A program made the position numbers and the translations under genes. 64,000 nt of DNA. Source: Bacteroidetes bacterium GWF2_43_63 (GTDB lineage: Bacteria > Bacteroidota > Bacteroidia > Bacteroidales > DTU049). The DNA lies in the NCBI GenBank assembly GCA_001769275.1, contig MEOQ01000041.1, positions 22,755 to 86,754 of the forward strand. The letters run 5' to 3'. This document shows positions 62,826 through 64,000 of the stretch, piece by piece (positions within the stretch are counted from its first letter, which is position 1; every line of letters starts with the position of its first letter). The notes under the pieces are model-generated. The model saw nothing but the letters and a program-made list of their open reading frames with translations, did not search any database and was not told where the DNA came from.

Positions 62826-63416
62826 ATCTGTATTTTTTAATTCTTTAATTTCATCGTGTAATCCGCACCGCAAGCGGAGCATGCACCTGCAGGCCCCGAA
62901 AGTTTCCCTGAAAACAAAAACAGTATTGCGATCCTCCCCCTAATGTCTGGTGCATCCCCTGCCAAAATACATTACTATAAAACCCCAATTCAAATATACA
63001 ATGAGAAAAGCAAAATAGCAATGCTTTTCGTCGTGATTATCAGCTGGTTTAAGCGAGGCGAAATGTAAAATAATGTCGTATTAGAATAGAAATAGTTTTA
63101 ATTATTAATATTCTCTCCTAAAGAGTATTCTTTGTTCGATTAAAGTTGTTAACTGAATTTTCAACAGCGATGCGGAATCGCTGCATATCGGGTCTGTAAA
63201 AAGGCTGTAAATATAGCTTTCAGCATCTTCCATGTGAAAACGCAAAGGGAAATGTTGCGTTTTTAGCAATCCTGAATTAACAATAAAAGACTGTTAATGG
63301 TGAATATTTTATTGTATTGCGTTGTTTTTTCCTGTTTGATATGAGGATTTGCAACTATTGTCAAATTCCACAAAATATAATTCGATATAATTCATGTTTA
63401 AGGCGAGCTGTGCCCT
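62826..63416. other. AT-rich upstream region without a gene
   Basis: No coding sequence recognised. A hairpin with T-run at 63237-63264 (arms AAAACGCAA / TTGCGTTTT) resembles a plus-strand terminator, but no plus-strand gene precedes it. No TAnnTTTG promoter is obvious just before the gene starting at 62825. Confidence 0.5.
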
Positions 63417-63420
63417 TTCC

Positions 63421-63525
63421 CGACATTCCACCGTCCGATAGAAATGAGGACATGGAACCGTCGGCTCATATGAACTCTGAGCAAGGAACAAGGAAGTGAG
63501 AACGTCGAAGGATTCTTCACTTCAT
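63421..63525 (+). repeat. 105-bp direct repeat, copy 1
   Basis: From CGACATTCCACCGTCCGATA to TTCTTCACTTCAT; matches 63705-63809 with the same length and few differences. It contains one arm of a GGAACAAGGA / TCCTTGTTCC inverted pair that closes at about 63552. Confidence 0.8.
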
Positions 63526-63616
63526 ACTTCAATAAATCCTTGTTCCTTGTTCAATATTCAAAAAGCTCCGCTGCAACGGTTCCGTGTTCTCCGAATGAGC
63601 ATTTGAGGATTATGGT

Positions 63617-63662
63617 CACGCGTCAACGTAAAACGTTGCAAGCAGGAGACGCGCGCCCAATG
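63617..63662 (+). repeat. 46-bp double-hairpin repeat, copy 3 of 3
   Basis: Identical to 11684-11729 and 59037-59082. Confidence 0.85.
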
Positions 63663-63704
63663 CGGGGTCTATATTCTCCGAACGGCGGAATGTTGCAGCC
63701 ATCA

Positions 63705-63809
63705 CGACATTCCACCGTCCGAAAGAAATGAGGACATGGAGCAGTCGGCTCATATGAACTCTGAATAAGGAACAAGGAAGTGAGAACGTTGAAGGTTTCT
63801 TCACTTCAT
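63705..63809 (+). repeat. 105-bp direct repeat, copy 2
   Basis: Matches 63421-63525; the second copy lacks the inverted TCCTTGTTCC partner arm. Confidence 0.8.
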
Positions 63810-63828
63810 CCGCCGCGGTGGATGAGAA

Positions 63829-64000
63829 GGAGCTGGGGAGATTGGGATTCTTTAACGCTCACGATAGCAATCGTGACAGGTCGCTGCGCGACGCAGAGAG
63901 GTTAAAGAATGGCTGAGACGCCGAGTTTCGCCCTTTCCCGACATTCCACCGTCCGAAAGAAATGAGGACATGGAACCGTCGGGAACAATATCAGTCTTTG
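63829..64000 (+). repeat. Long direct repeat, right copy (cut by window end)
   Basis: Matches 58829-58985, with an inserted CACGATAGCAATCGTG hairpin at about 63859-63874. The window ends at the point where the left copy continues into GCTCCGCTGCAACGG, so the repeat probably goes on. Confidence 0.8.

Noticed and set aside
1..64000. tRNA, rRNA, tmRNA or CRISPR arrays
   Set aside because: I saw no T-loop/acceptor pattern, no conserved rRNA segment and no regularly spaced repeat with unique spacers. The tandem repeats found are contiguous or dispersed. A tRNA scan would be decisive.

Overview
The window is a chromosomal segment from a member of the Bacteroidota, seen as 43 protein genes with no rRNA, tRNA or CRISPR array recognised. 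Four large secreted proteins end in, or appear to end in, type IX secretion (T9SS) sorting domains. Promoters match the Bacteroidota form TTG(N19-21)TAnnTTTG. Several families are largely confined to the phylum: the PUR-like DUF3276 protein, DUF4290 next to murA, DUF5683 between parB and dapB, a long LepB with an extra N-terminal membrane domain, and a BatA-type protein. MurA carries Asp in place of the usual catalytic Cys. I cannot assign a genus.

Layout. 1-5600: end of a DUF4143 ATPase, small hypothetical and membrane proteins, a lysine-ketoglutarate-reductase-like enzyme coupled to a LOG-like protein, and a metal-binding-like small protein. 5625-13300: an 11-repeat T9SS surface protein, a class A penicillin-binding protein, pirin and a small membrane protein. 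13672-24777: an alpha-galactosidase (GH27), DUF4290-murA, a UvrD/PcrA helicase, then the operon parA-parB-DUF5683-dapB-lepB with a likely parS site beyond its end, and a PUR-like protein. 24917-33725: cysteine synthase, a guanine-deaminase-like enzyme and a class III aminotransferase; a lone Bro-N protein; then glyA-sixA-like-ppk1-ppx. 33950-45929: a T9SS protein with lamin-tail domains; the operon BatA-like, topoisomerase subunit A, flavodiiron protein, lipoprotein; a MORN-type lipoprotein with a DUF2148 ferredoxin-like protein.

46175-53668 holds the most unusual locus, six tightly packed genes on the minus strand: a PqqD-like (RiPP recognition element type) protein, an ATP-grasp ligase, a PLP-fold decarboxylase resembling diaminopimelate decarboxylase, a urea-transporter-like membrane domain fused to an M23 metallopeptidase, a probable outer-membrane protein and a TPR protein. 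An AraC-type regulator lies just upstream. It looks like one system that makes or modifies an amino-acid or peptide-type compound and handles it at the envelope; the product is unknown.

54031-64000: a zinc-ribbon protein with a perfect CRP/FNR-type operator upstream, an aminotransferase and two T9SS proteins. Intergenic spaces across the window carry several families of dispersed palindromic repeats, including MITE-like elements with inverted ends, a 46-bp double hairpin present three times without mismatch, and composite direct repeats that flank the last T9SS gene.
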